In this document: positions 35,981 through 42,706 of the stretch, piece by piece
Layout: each line of letters begins with the position of its first letter
How positions within the stretch are numbered: the stretch's first letter is position 1
Assembly (NCBI RefSeq): GCF_900108275.1
Contig: NZ_FNVD01000019.1
Location: 1 to 43,132 of the forward strand
Length of the DNA: 43,132 nucleotides
Reading direction: 5' to 3'
From: Jhaorihella thermophila
GTDB taxonomy: Bacteria > Pseudomonadota > Alphaproteobacteria > Rhodobacterales > Rhodobacteraceae
Notes under the pieces: generated by a model
The model's input: only the letters and a program-made list of their open reading frames with translations
What the model was told of the DNA's origin: nothing
Databases searched by the model: none
Translations under genes and position numbers: made by a program

Positions 35981-36069
35981 GGCCCCGGCGGCTGAAAAAC
36001 CCGGCCAAGATCATCGGTGGAAATTCGACGGGTGACAAATCCGTTGTTTTTCAATATGTTCCAGCCAGA
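35981..36069 (+). promoter_or_regulatory. CRISPR leader
   Basis: The 89 bases between cas2e and the first repeat become T/A-rich toward the repeat (a T run near 36044-36049). This is the leader position in type I-E loci, where transcription begins and new spacers enter. I see no clear IHF consensus. Confidence 0.65.
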
Positions 36070-37058
36070 GTGTTCCCCGCACCCGCGGGGATGACCCGCC
36101 TTCTTGGCATACTTGTCGAGATAGGTAGGCGTGTTCCCCGCACCCGCGGGGATGACCCGGGCCGATGCAATCGAGGCGAATGGGGGCGGCAGTGTTCCCC
36201 GCACCCGCGGGGATGACCCGTGGCCGCCGCGATCGCGGAGGGTCGTGATCGTGTGTTCCCCGCACCCGCGGGGATGACCCGTTCCTGGTCGCGTTCGGTG
36301 CCGACAGCTTGGAGTGTTCCCCGCACCCGCGGGGATGACCCGGCCGTCGCTGAATATCTACGTCGCGAAGCTGAGTGTTCCCCGCACCCGCGGGGATGAC
36401 CCGGGCGGCTGATTGGGCGTCGATGATTGCGCGGTGTGTTCCCCGCACCCGCGGGGATGACCCGCAGCCGGTCATGTTCGGGGATCTCGATCATGCCGTG
36501 TTCCCCGCACCCGCGGGGATGACCCGGGAATGATGATGCCGATCCGTCCTGAGAACCGTGTTCCCCGCACCCGCGGGGATGACCCGCGTCGAACAGGGGT
36601 CGCGGGGCGTGGGGATCCGTGTTCCCCGCACCCGCGGGGATGACCCGGCGCTCAAAACGCTGATGACGCAGATGGATGCGTGTTCCCCGCACCCGCGGGG
36701 ATGACCCGCCAGCGGCATAGAGTTTGTAGGTGTAGTCCGTGTGTTCCCCGCACCCGCGGGGATGACCCGGAGCTGGACACAGTGATGGGGGCCTACCCCA
36801 AGTGTTCCCCGCACCCGCGGGGATGACCCATGTTGACGATCCAATCGGCCAGCACCAGCGCCGTGTTCCCCGCACCCGCGGGGATGACCCGAACCTCGAC
36901 GGTTCCGCCGCCACCCATGCCCTGTGTTCCCCGCACCCGCGGGGATGACCCGGCTTTGGACGCCCGCATCGGGGCAGCGCTCGCCGTGTTCCCCGCACCC
37001 GCGGGGATGACCCGCCCTTCGGGCAGCAAGGCATTAGGCACCCATAGTGTTCCCCGCA
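36070..37058 (+). CRISPR. Type I-E CRISPR array: 16 full repeats, 16 spacers, one truncated terminal repeat
   Basis: The 29-base repeat runs GTGTTCCCCGC-ACCC-GCGGGG-ATGACCCG, with a six-pair stem around an ACCC loop. Repeats start at 36070, 36131, 36192, 36253, 36314, 36375, 36436, 36498, 36558, 36619, 36680, 36741, 36802, 36863, 36924 and 36986. A 12-base truncated copy (37047-37058) closes the array. Spacers are 31-33 bases, mostly 32. All full repeats are identical except the one at 36802, whose last base is A, not G. Array decay at the right end and cas2e at the left agree with a left-hand leader and rightward transcription. No spacer appears to match elsewhere in the window by eye. Confidence 0.98.
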
Positions 37059-37326
37059 TATGAAAGAAATAAGTTCTTCAAGAAGCCCGAGGGCGTGATT
37101 TTCGCCTGATCCTAATTGCGACTTTTCTCTTATATCTGCTCCGCGAAGCTCATGTCATCTGACGCGAGCATCATGATCGCCATGGTCTCGGCCATCTCCC
37201 GAGACCCGGCCGGCAAATCTGCAATCCCAGCAATCTAGGTTGGCCCCCCAGCGATGCTGTCTGGACTTGTCACGGCGTTGTTCCGCTCCTTCGAATTGCC
37301 AGCTTGCCTCAAAGGGGCGTCAACAC

Positions 37327-37398
37327 GCGTTCATGGATTTCCTGATCGAAAGGATCGGCAGATCGCTGGGCGCGGGCTGGGGCAATCAGAACGCATAG
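37327..37398 (+). pseudogene. Possible C-terminal remnant of a LysR-family regulator
   Basis: Twenty-three codons before a TAG read AFMDFLIERIGRSL..., the sequence that commonly closes LysR-type regulators (RxFxDFLxERL). No further upstream LysR sequence is recognisable in this frame, so at most a short tail survives. A chance match is possible. Confidence 0.25.
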
Positions 37399-37529
37399 GC
37401 CAGCCCCATCTTTGCCCCCGGGCGACGTTTGATCCGCGGAACAGGCCCTTCCGCCCGTGAGTAGAGTACGGATTGGTTTGCTGGGGAAGATGGTAAGCGC
37501 GTGATATCACCACTCACGAAAAATGATAA

Positions 37530-37566
37530 TTGACACCTCAAGAATCTCTAATAGTTTGATTACAAT
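37530..37566 (+). promoter_or_regulatory. Promoter-like sequence before the small ORF
   Basis: A perfect TTGACA (37530-37535) and a good TACAAT (37561-37566) are both present, but 25 bases apart. TAGTTT at 37552 gives 16-base spacing instead. This is the only AT-rich stretch before the three-gene rightward group. Confidence 0.3.
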
Positions 37567-37589
37567 AGCTACGCCTTAACGGATTTGCC

Positions 37590-37739
37590 ATGACCTGGAG
37601 CCACCGGGAATACATCGCGCTGTGCGCGGCCGAGGGCGTGACGCTGCTGCGCCTGGAGGCGCACCGCAAACACTGCCGCCTGTGTTTCGAGGCCGGGTTC
37701 GTGACCGCCCCGGCGTCGCCATCGGACCGGCGCACCTGA
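37590..37739 (+). CDS. Small hypothetical protein (49 residues), possibly frameshifted
   Basis: The frame MTWSHREYIALCAAEG... has a strong G/C third-position bias, and AACGGA lies seven bases ahead of the ATG. It contains HRKHCRLC, a possible Cys/His metal site. In another frame, coding-like sequence (AIGPAHLKNLRSAIRRL) continues to a TGA at 37775-37777, 16 bases before the next gene. The original protein may therefore have been about 62 residues, with a frameshift near 37690-37730. Function unknown; probably co-transcribed with the next two genes. Confidence 0.5.
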   Translation: MTWSHREYIALCAAEGVTLLRLEAHRKHCRLCFEAGFVTAPASPSDRRT

Positions 37740-37793
37740 AGAACCTGCGCAGCGCGATCCGGCGCCTGCACCGTTGAAAGAAGAGGACAGAAG

Positions 37794-38741
37794 ATGGACA
37801 ACCTGATGACCGCCGAAGAGCGCCGCGACGCCTGGATGGAAAACCAGTTTCAGCATGGCGATGATCCGCATTACTGGGATTATGCCCAGTGGATCGCCGA
37901 ATTGTTGCAGCGGGCGCTGGACCTGGTCGAGGATCTTGTGGGCGAACGGCACGCCGCCGAACCCTTGATGCAGCTTCTGGCCCCCGTGGCCGCCATCGAG
38001 GGCACGCGCAAGGACACCTGGCGCGAGGTGATGGAGGATGTGTTCTCGGCCGGGACGGTCTGGCCGATCGGCGAAGATTTCAACCACGCGCTTCTGTACG
38101 GGCTCTACGGCGTGACCCCGGCCCGGATCGCGGTGCAGGACCGGGCGGGGTGGATCGCCGATCTGGTCGGCCGGGTGACGGAATTTGCCGCGCACCCCGA
38201 GGTTCAGGCTCTCGGGGTCGAGCGGAACCCGATCGTGATGATCGCCAATCTTGCCGCCTCGCGGCACGCGATGGACCGGGGGCAGGGCGAGGTTGACATC
38301 CATTCGATGTCCGTCTTGGGCGCCGTGTCCGAGGGGCGGCTGCGGAATCTGCTGGCCGGCGAGGGGGCGCAGCTTGAACGGGGCCCGAACGGCGGGGTCG
38401 TGGCCCTGTCGGCCCTGACTTGGCTGCAGAAGCGCAAGGGTTTCCTGGCGTCAATCTGGAACGAGGCCGAGTCGGAACCCGAAGCCCGGCCCGAGCCCGT
38501 CGATCCGGGCAGGATGATCTTTGTTCCGGTGGCCCGCGACGGGTCGATGTTCACCCCGGACCTGCAGCGCGCCGGCCAGTACCAGATCGGGGCCAAGGGC
38601 GACGAGCAGCATTTTGACACCTACGAGCAGGCGCTCGAGGCGCTCAACGCCATGCCCGTGCCGCGCTGGCGCCGCCCCAACGCGCAGGGCAACTGGGGCA
38701 TCGTGACCGGGGTGGCCTGGCAGCGGGTGAAGCGGGCGTGA
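37794..38741 (+). CDS. Hypothetical protein upstream of the GIY-YIG/exonuclease gene
   Basis: The 315-residue protein is not recognised. AGAGGA lies six bases ahead of the ATG. The N-terminal ~110 residues are acidic and helical with many W (MENQFQHGDDPHYWDYAQW). A central stretch (MSVLGAVSEGRLRNLL ... LTWLQKRKGFLAS, about residues 169-220) resembles a helix-turn-helix or target-recognition helix pair. The C-terminal ~80 residues form a small alpha/beta unit. Its end abuts or overlaps the next gene, implying a functional pair. No catalytic motif is visible. Confidence 0.75.
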   Translation: MDNLMTAEERRDAWMENQFQHGDDPHYWDYAQWIAELLQRALDLVEDLVGERHAAEPLMQLLAPVAAIEGTRKDTWREVMEDVFSAGTVWPIGEDFNHALLYGLYGVTPARIAVQDRAGWIADLVGRVTEFAAHPEVQALGVERNPIVMIANLAASRHAMDRGQGEVDIHSMSVLGAVSEGRLRNLLAGEGAQLERGPNGGVVALSALTWLQKRKGFLASIWNEAESEPEARPEPVDPGRMIFVPVARDGSMFTPDLQRAGQYQIGAKGDEQHFDTYEQALEALNAMPVPRWRRPNAQGNWGIVTGVAWQRVKRA

Positions 38742-38764
38742 GCAAGGCACCGGAGAGGATGGAA

Positions 38765-40372
38765 ATGACCACGCGACTTGACCCCAAAGAGCTTCTTGCC
38801 GCGCTTCTTTCGGCCGCGCCCGCCCGCACCGCGGCGGCCCCGCGGGACCGGCGCGGCCTGTATGGCCTGATCGACCACCATGGCGATCTGCGCTATGTCG
38901 GATCGACCAGTTCGACCCGCCAGACGCTGTATGAACGCATCCATCAGCGTCACCGGACCGGGTCCGAAGACAGCAGCCATTATTTCTCGCGGATGTACAA
39001 CACGGGCCGCATGTATCGCGACCGCCGCGATGCCGAGGCCGGGGCGGATGCGGATGTCGCCAAGCGCCTGCGCAACGCTTTCATCGCGGAACATTGCCGC
39101 GCGGTCTGGGTGCCGCTGCCCGACACCGCCCCGATCGAGGCGCTGGAGGCCGAGATCCTGCGCCTGGCCCCGCCCGAGGCCGTGGCCTGGAACCGCCGGG
39201 CGATGGAACCGTATCCCGAGCCGTCGGACCTGGTGGATGCACTGATCGGGCGGATGGGGTTTTCGGCGGCCGAAATCGCCGCGCTCGAGCGGCAGCGGGC
39301 GCGCCATGCCCAGGCCACGGCCGGCGGCGCGCAGTCATCGGGCGGCGACCTGCCGTCGGGTCCGTTCGATTTCGTCGCGTTGGATGTCGAGACGGCCAAC
39401 AATGATCGTGCCAGCATCTGCCAGATCGGCCTGGCCTTCGTGAAGAACGGCCGGATCAGCGGCACCTGGAGCAGCCATGTCGATCCGCGGACCACGGACT
39501 GGAGCTGCAGTTTCGTGCATGGCATCACCGCCCGGACCGTGCGCGGTGCGCCTGGCTTCCCGCAGGTTCTGGCGCGGCTGCTGCCGGTTCTGGATGGTCA
39601 GATCGTGTTCCAGCACAGCGGTTTTGACCGAAGCGCCATCAATGCCGCCTGCGCCGCCCACGGGGTGGCGACCCCGGCCTGGAACTGGCAGGACAGCGTG
39701 GCCGTGGCCCGCCGGGCCTGGCCCGAGCTGTGGGGCAACGGCGGGCATGGGCTGGCCTCGCTCAAGACCCATCTGGGGCTGGAGTTCCGCCACCATGACG
39801 GCGAAGAGGACGCACGGGCCGCCGCCGAAGTCGTGCTGCGGGCGATGGCGCAGACCGGCCTTGACCTGCGCGCCCTGACAGGCGCGGGGCCTGCCCTGAA
39901 ACGGCCGGTCGCGCGGTCGAAGGCTCCGGCAGTCAGACCGGCGTCGCAGGCCGGGAGAGCGGCGCATACGCCGCTGTCGAAGGACGAGATCAAGCGCCGT
40001 GTGGTCGCGCGGCTGGATGCCATCGCCGACGTCCATCCTGCGGGGCATCAATCGACCTATGCAAATCGCTATGTCTATCGCGCGGCAGGTGGCACGCCGA
40101 TCGAGATCATGTTCGAAAAAGGCCCCAGAAGCCCCGCGAATCTGTGGATCGCGCAACGGTTCGTCAACGAAAGAGCCTGCGGGCATCTGGACCACCGCCT
40201 GTCTCCGGCCTCGACCTTGTATTCGCGCAAAAACAAAAAGGGAGAGTTGCTGTATGGTCGCCACTCGGGGCTGCGGACCATGCCGCAGCTGGAACGGGCC
40301 GACCTTGTGTGCTTCAGGTTGCGCTCGGTGCAGGATCTCGAGGCGCTGATCGCGATGCTGGACGCGGGGTAG
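38765..40372 (+). CDS. GIY-YIG nuclease / DEDDh 3'-5' exonuclease fusion
   Basis: The protein is 535 residues from the ATG at 38765, chosen for GGAGAGG six bases upstream. A GTG at 38738 overlapping the previous stop, and an ATG at 38759, are alternatives. The N-terminus has a GIY-YIG-like core (GLYGLIDHHG...RYVGSTSS). The middle (about residues 198-365) is a DnaQ/epsilon-type exonuclease: FVALDVETA, FVHGIT, QHSGFDRSAI, and the closing H...D motif HHDGEEDARAAAEV. The C-terminal ~130 residues form an unrecognised domain ending near ELLYGRHSGLRTM. Epsilon-Cho fusions in some bacteria have both activities in the other order, linked to repair. Here the gene follows an unknown partner gene beside the CRISPR locus. 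Repair or anti-phage DNA degradation are both possible. Confidence 0.82.
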   Translation: MTTRLDPKELLAALLSAAPARTAAAPRDRRGLYGLIDHHGDLRYVGSTSSTRQTLYERIHQRHRTGSEDSSHYFSRMYNTGRMYRDRRDAEAGADADVAKRLRNAFIAEHCRAVWVPLPDTAPIEALEAEILRLAPPEAVAWNRRAMEPYPEPSDLVDALIGRMGFSAAEIAALERQRARHAQATAGGAQSSGGDLPSGPFDFVALDVETANNDRASICQIGLAFVKNGRISGTWSSHVDPRTTDWSCSFVHGITARTVRGAPGFPQVLARLLPVLDGQIVFQHSGFDRSAINAACAAHGVATPAWNWQDSVAVARRAWPELWGNGGHGLASLKTHLGLEFRHHDGEEDARAAAEVVLRAMAQTGLDLRALTGAGPALKRPVARSKAPAVRPASQAGRAAHTPLSKDEIKRRVVARLDAIADVHPAGHQSTYANRYVYRAAGGTPIEIMFEKGPRSPANLWIAQRFVNERACGHLDHRLSPASTLYSRKNKKGELLYGRHSGLRTMPQLERADLVCFRLRSVQDLEALIAMLDAG

Positions 40373-40420
40373 GCGGGTCGGCCTGGCCCCGTAACCGGGC
40401 CCCCAAAAACGGATCCGCTT

Positions 40421-40455
40421 GCAGGCAGACCGCCCGGCGTGGGCGGTCTGCCTGC
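40421..40455. terminator. Strong bidirectional hairpin between convergent genes
   Basis: A perfect 15-base-pair stem (GCAGGCAGACCGCCC at 40421-40435, its complement at 40441-40455) encloses a five-base loop GGCGT. It lies between the convergent exonuclease-fusion and phosphoribosyltransferase genes. On the minus strand a T5 run follows about 15 bases beyond the stem; no close U-tract exists on the plus strand. Confidence 0.7.
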
Positions 40456-40470
40456 TGCACCTTTCACGAG

Positions 40471-41061
40471 TCAGATCGTTCCGAACAGTCGGTTTCCAGT
40501 GTCTGTCTGCCCACGACCCACGAATGCATTCTCTGACACGCGGCTGGTGATGAACGCGATATCCCGGTGCCGGTCTTCGGCCTTGATGCGGAATTCATCC
40601 TGCATGACGATGCTGAAACACGCGATGCTCCTGGCTGCGGCGGCGGCCTGGATATAGGCCTCGATCGATTTGCCGGTGTTGATCACCGCATCGACCAGCA
40701 GAACATCCTTGCCGTCGATGAACCGGAGGTCGAGATCGTCGGGACGCCTGGACAGAAGATAGTGGTGCGGCGCTTCATCAAGCAGATCGCGAACACCTTC
40801 GGCAACATAAAGGCCCGCCCGCAGCAAGGCGACGATAGTCAGATCGGATGTGTCCAGGACCGAAATGTCGCTGCGCTTGTCCTGAACGGTCGTAGTCGGC
40901 TTGGTTCGAAACGGTTTCCGGCTCAGATGGTGCTGGCCAAGTATGCGCCCGATTTCCCGGTGGATCTTCGCCAGTCGTGTGCCATTGTTTCGTGCGTCGC
41001 GGGTCTTGCCGTTTAGGGTTTCAAGAAACGGGATCTGCTTGGAGAGTATCGTGACAGGCAT
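40471..41061 (-). CDS. Uracil phosphoribosyltransferase-like (type I PRTase) protein
   Basis: The 196-residue protein has the UPRTase-like layout: LTIVALLRAGLYVAEGV (about residues 74-90) and the PRPP-binding loop VLLVDAVINTGKSI (about 119-132). UPRTase adds ribose-5-phosphate to uracil. The N-terminus (NNGTRLAKIHREIGRILG) is UPRTase-like, but the C-terminal uracil-binding GDA(G)-type motif is not recognisable, so the substrate may be another base. An HAD phosphatase remnant lies immediately upstream in the same orientation. PRTase and HAD genes also occur together in ter-type stress loci proposed to make a nucleoside-like metabolite. It is probably not the housekeeping upp gene. Confidence 0.8.
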   Translation of the reverse strand: MPVTILSKQIPFLETLNGKTRDARNNGTRLAKIHREIGRILGQHHLSRKPFRTKPTTTVQDKRSDISVLDTSDLTIVALLRAGLYVAEGVRDLLDEAPHHYLLSRRPDDLDLRFIDGKDVLLVDAVINTGKSIEAYIQAAAAARSIACFSIVMQDEFRIKAEDRHRDIAFITSRVSENAFVGRGQTDTGNRLFGTI

Positions 41062-41166
41062 CTTGGTGTTCCAGTTGCAGCAAGGTCAGGGATAGATGGG
41101 CACGGAGCTTTTCACGGTGGCGCTCGTTTGGGTTCTCATTATGAACATAAAACGTATTTTATCCGC

Positions 41167-41328
41167 CTATCGGAGCATCGGAAGATCGCTGCTTGAGTTT
41201 CCGAAACAGGTGACCTCTACCCCGTGGCGTTTCAGTTCGCGCACGAAATGCCCTTTGCCTGCGTCGCTGAGAATGCAGCCAAAGAGGTCAAAGCTTGCGC
41301 CTCCGAGCCAATATGCGCGGTCATTCAG
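41167..41328 (-). pseudogene. HAD-superfamily phosphatase, C-terminal remnant cut by an IS
   Basis: The frame reads ...GGASFDLFGCILSDAGKGHFV...HGVEVTCFGNSSSDLPML. GNSSSDLPML is HAD motif IV and the preceding K lies in motif III. The 5' part is missing because the IS5-family element ends at 41329; the open frame that continues into the element is not natural. A TAG ends the frame right after DLPMLR. Reading past it gives another ~26 codons to a TGA at 41086-41088, 24 bases ahead of the PRTase gene. That suggests the gene once reached there and also carries a nonsense change (inference). Confidence 0.65.
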
Positions 41329-41347
41329 GACCGCGTTGCACGAATAG
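41329..41347 (+). repeat. Left inverted terminal repeat of the IS5-family element
   Basis: GACCGCGTTGCACGAATAG pairs with the complement of the right end at 15 of 19 positions. It lies 35 bases beyond the transposase stop. Confidence 0.65.
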
Positions 41348-41381
41348 CGCTTGGGCCGCATTTGCCCCTTTCCCCGGTTCG

Positions 41382-42341
41382 CTATGCGACACGCTCATAG
41401 GCCGCTCGACCGAGACGGGTCATGTGGTTGAGGGCGTTGACAGCGATGCGGGCTTCGGTTGTCTGGGTCTCCATGTTGCGGCTGCGCAGTTCCAGTCCGA
41501 TGACCTGTTTGTAGCGCCCGATCTGAGCCTCGCCGCGCGATCTCTGACCATAACCGGTGGCCCTCTGCCAGGCCATACGACCATGCCTGGCGATCATGTT
41601 GATGTGGGCGTTGCGTGCGGCGCACTCTCCGGGAACGGCGTTCTTCGGCGGTGGAATAATCAACTCGACATCCGGGCCAAACGCGTGCCGGATGGTCGCG
41701 GCGGTTGGTACACCATCGTAAGCCCCGTCACCGATGAAACGGCGCACCGGACCGGGCACCTCGGCAAGAAGTTCGGGCAAAGCGCCGGTGTCCCCGACCT
41801 GCTGGGGTGTCAGGCAGGACGCCACAAGCTCGCCGCTCTCCAGATCGAAGCCGATATGCAGTTTGCGCCATATCTTGCGGGCCTTCGGCAGCCCGTGCTT
41901 CTCCCGCATCCACTCGCGGCCATCGTGGACACGCAGCCCTGCGCTGTCCACAACCAGCGCGATCGGACCACTGGCTGTCCGGGTGTCGAGCGCGATCTGA
42001 CGCGATGGCGCACGCCGGCAAAGCGTCGAAAAATCCGGCACGGGGAGGTCCGTCTGCATGAGCCGCAGCAGACCGCGGACAAAGCCCTGCGTTTGGCGAA
42101 GCGGTAAGCCAAACACGGCGCGCAGGGTCAAGCAGGTCTCGATCGCCAGATCAGAATATCGTTGTTGACCACCGCGCTTGCCGGAGCGCACTGCGCACCA
42201 CCGAGACACCGCGTCTTCGCTGAACCAGACTGTAACATCACCACGCTGCCGGAGCGCCTCGTTGTATTCGGCCCAGTTCGTCACACGGTACTTTGCCTTC
42301 GCAAACTTATCCCGCCGCGACGCGTTGAATTTGAAAGGCAT
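41382..42341 (-). CDS. IS5-family transposase (IS903 group)
   Basis: The 319-residue DDE transposase is uninterrupted. Its N-terminus (YRVTNWAEYNEALRQRG) matches the IS903-group opening ITNWxxYNxALxxRG. The catalytic residues lie in LVVDSAGLRVHDG, FIGDGAYDG and SRGEAQIGRYK. The ATG is at 42341 and the stop lies 35 bases inside the left terminal repeat. Being intact, it may still be mobile and suggests other copies in the genome. Confidence 0.93.
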   Translation of the reverse strand: MPFKFNASRRDKFAKAKYRVTNWAEYNEALRQRGDVTVWFSEDAVSRWCAVRSGKRGGQQRYSDLAIETCLTLRAVFGLPLRQTQGFVRGLLRLMQTDLPVPDFSTLCRRAPSRQIALDTRTASGPIALVVDSAGLRVHDGREWMREKHGLPKARKIWRKLHIGFDLESGELVASCLTPQQVGDTGALPELLAEVPGPVRRFIGDGAYDGVPTAATIRHAFGPDVELIIPPPKNAVPGECAARNAHINMIARHGRMAWQRATGYGQRSRGEAQIGRYKQVIGLELRSRNMETQTTEARIAVNALNHMTRLGRAAYERVA

Positions 42342-42387
42342 CCCAGCATCCCGCAGTCAAATCAAAGGACCAGCTATGCATCGGAAA

Positions 42388-42406
42388 CGATTTGTGCAAC
42401 ACGCTC
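42388..42406 (+). repeat. Right inverted terminal repeat of the IS5-family element
   Basis: CGATTTGTGCAACACGCTC, 46 bases ahead of the transposase ATG, is typical of IS5/IS903-group ends (TTGTGCAAC core). Confidence 0.7.
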
Positions 42407-42706
42407 ACGGTGATCCAGGAAGTGGTGGCAGATCTTGATGATGATGCCTCTGAGATCGTTTTGCTGGTTCATTGGGCCGGCGGCGCGCATAAGGAAATCC
42501 GCCTGCCAAAGCGCCGCCGCGGACAGCGCAACGCAATACCGCCGAATGCTGTCGAGGCTGTCCGCCAGCTTGCACGGATCGCCAGCGACGATGTCATCGC
42601 AGGCGCCCTGTACCGCAACGGCCTTGCCATCGGAAACGGCAACCGCTGGACCAGAGAGCGGATCACAGCGCTCCGGTCCTACCGCAAAATTCCGGTATTC
42701 AAGCCC
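42407..42706 (+). pseudogene. Large serine recombinase, C-terminal fragment between two IS elements
   Basis: The frame is open from the IS5 end and reads EIVLLVHWAGGAHKEIRLPKRRRGQR...ASDDVIAGALYRNGL...NRWTRERITALRSYRKIPV. This is a signature C-terminal stretch of resolvase/invertase-type large serine recombinases. The N-terminal catalytic domain is missing, removed or displaced by the IS5-family element. After KIPVFKP the expected sequence is lost where the IS3-family element appears to begin (~42707); the frame runs on to 42739 inside it. The gene is non-functional. Confidence 0.75.

Larger units (their letters stand above)
37059..37589. other. 531-base region after the array without a confident gene
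   Basis: Apart from a short possible LysR-family tail (37327-37398) and an AT-rich promoter-like end (37515-37570), no coding frame is convincing. The first ~100 bases are unusually AT-rich. A 10-base palindrome GTGATATCAC sits at 37501-37510. Confidence 0.6.
41329..42406 (-). mobile_element. IS5-family (IS903-group) insertion sequence, about 1.08 kb
   Basis: An intact transposase is flanked by imperfect 19-base inverted ends: 41329-41347 and 42388-42406 match at 15 of 19 positions, the outer one reading GAGCGTGTTGCACAAATCG on the minus strand. The size fits IS903-group elements. The flanks (9 bases left, 9 right) are not identical, so no clear target duplication is seen. The element separates an HAD remnant from a serine recombinase remnant. 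Confidence 0.8.

Noticed and set aside
36099-37046. Possible self-targeting spacers
   Set aside because: I compared the spacers by eye with the rest of the window and saw no match; a database search would be needed for the genome.
37254-37460. Plus-strand ORF of 68 codons after the CRISPR array
   Set aside because: No ribosome site, no coding bias and no family signature; at most a LysR tail lies here in a different frame.
37501-37510. Palindrome GTGATATCAC as an operator
   Set aside because: A 10-base palindrome in AT-rich DNA is too short to support on its own.
41310-42420. Nine-base target duplication flanking the IS5-family element
   Set aside because: The best offset matches at only 7 of 9 positions, so a true duplication is not supported.
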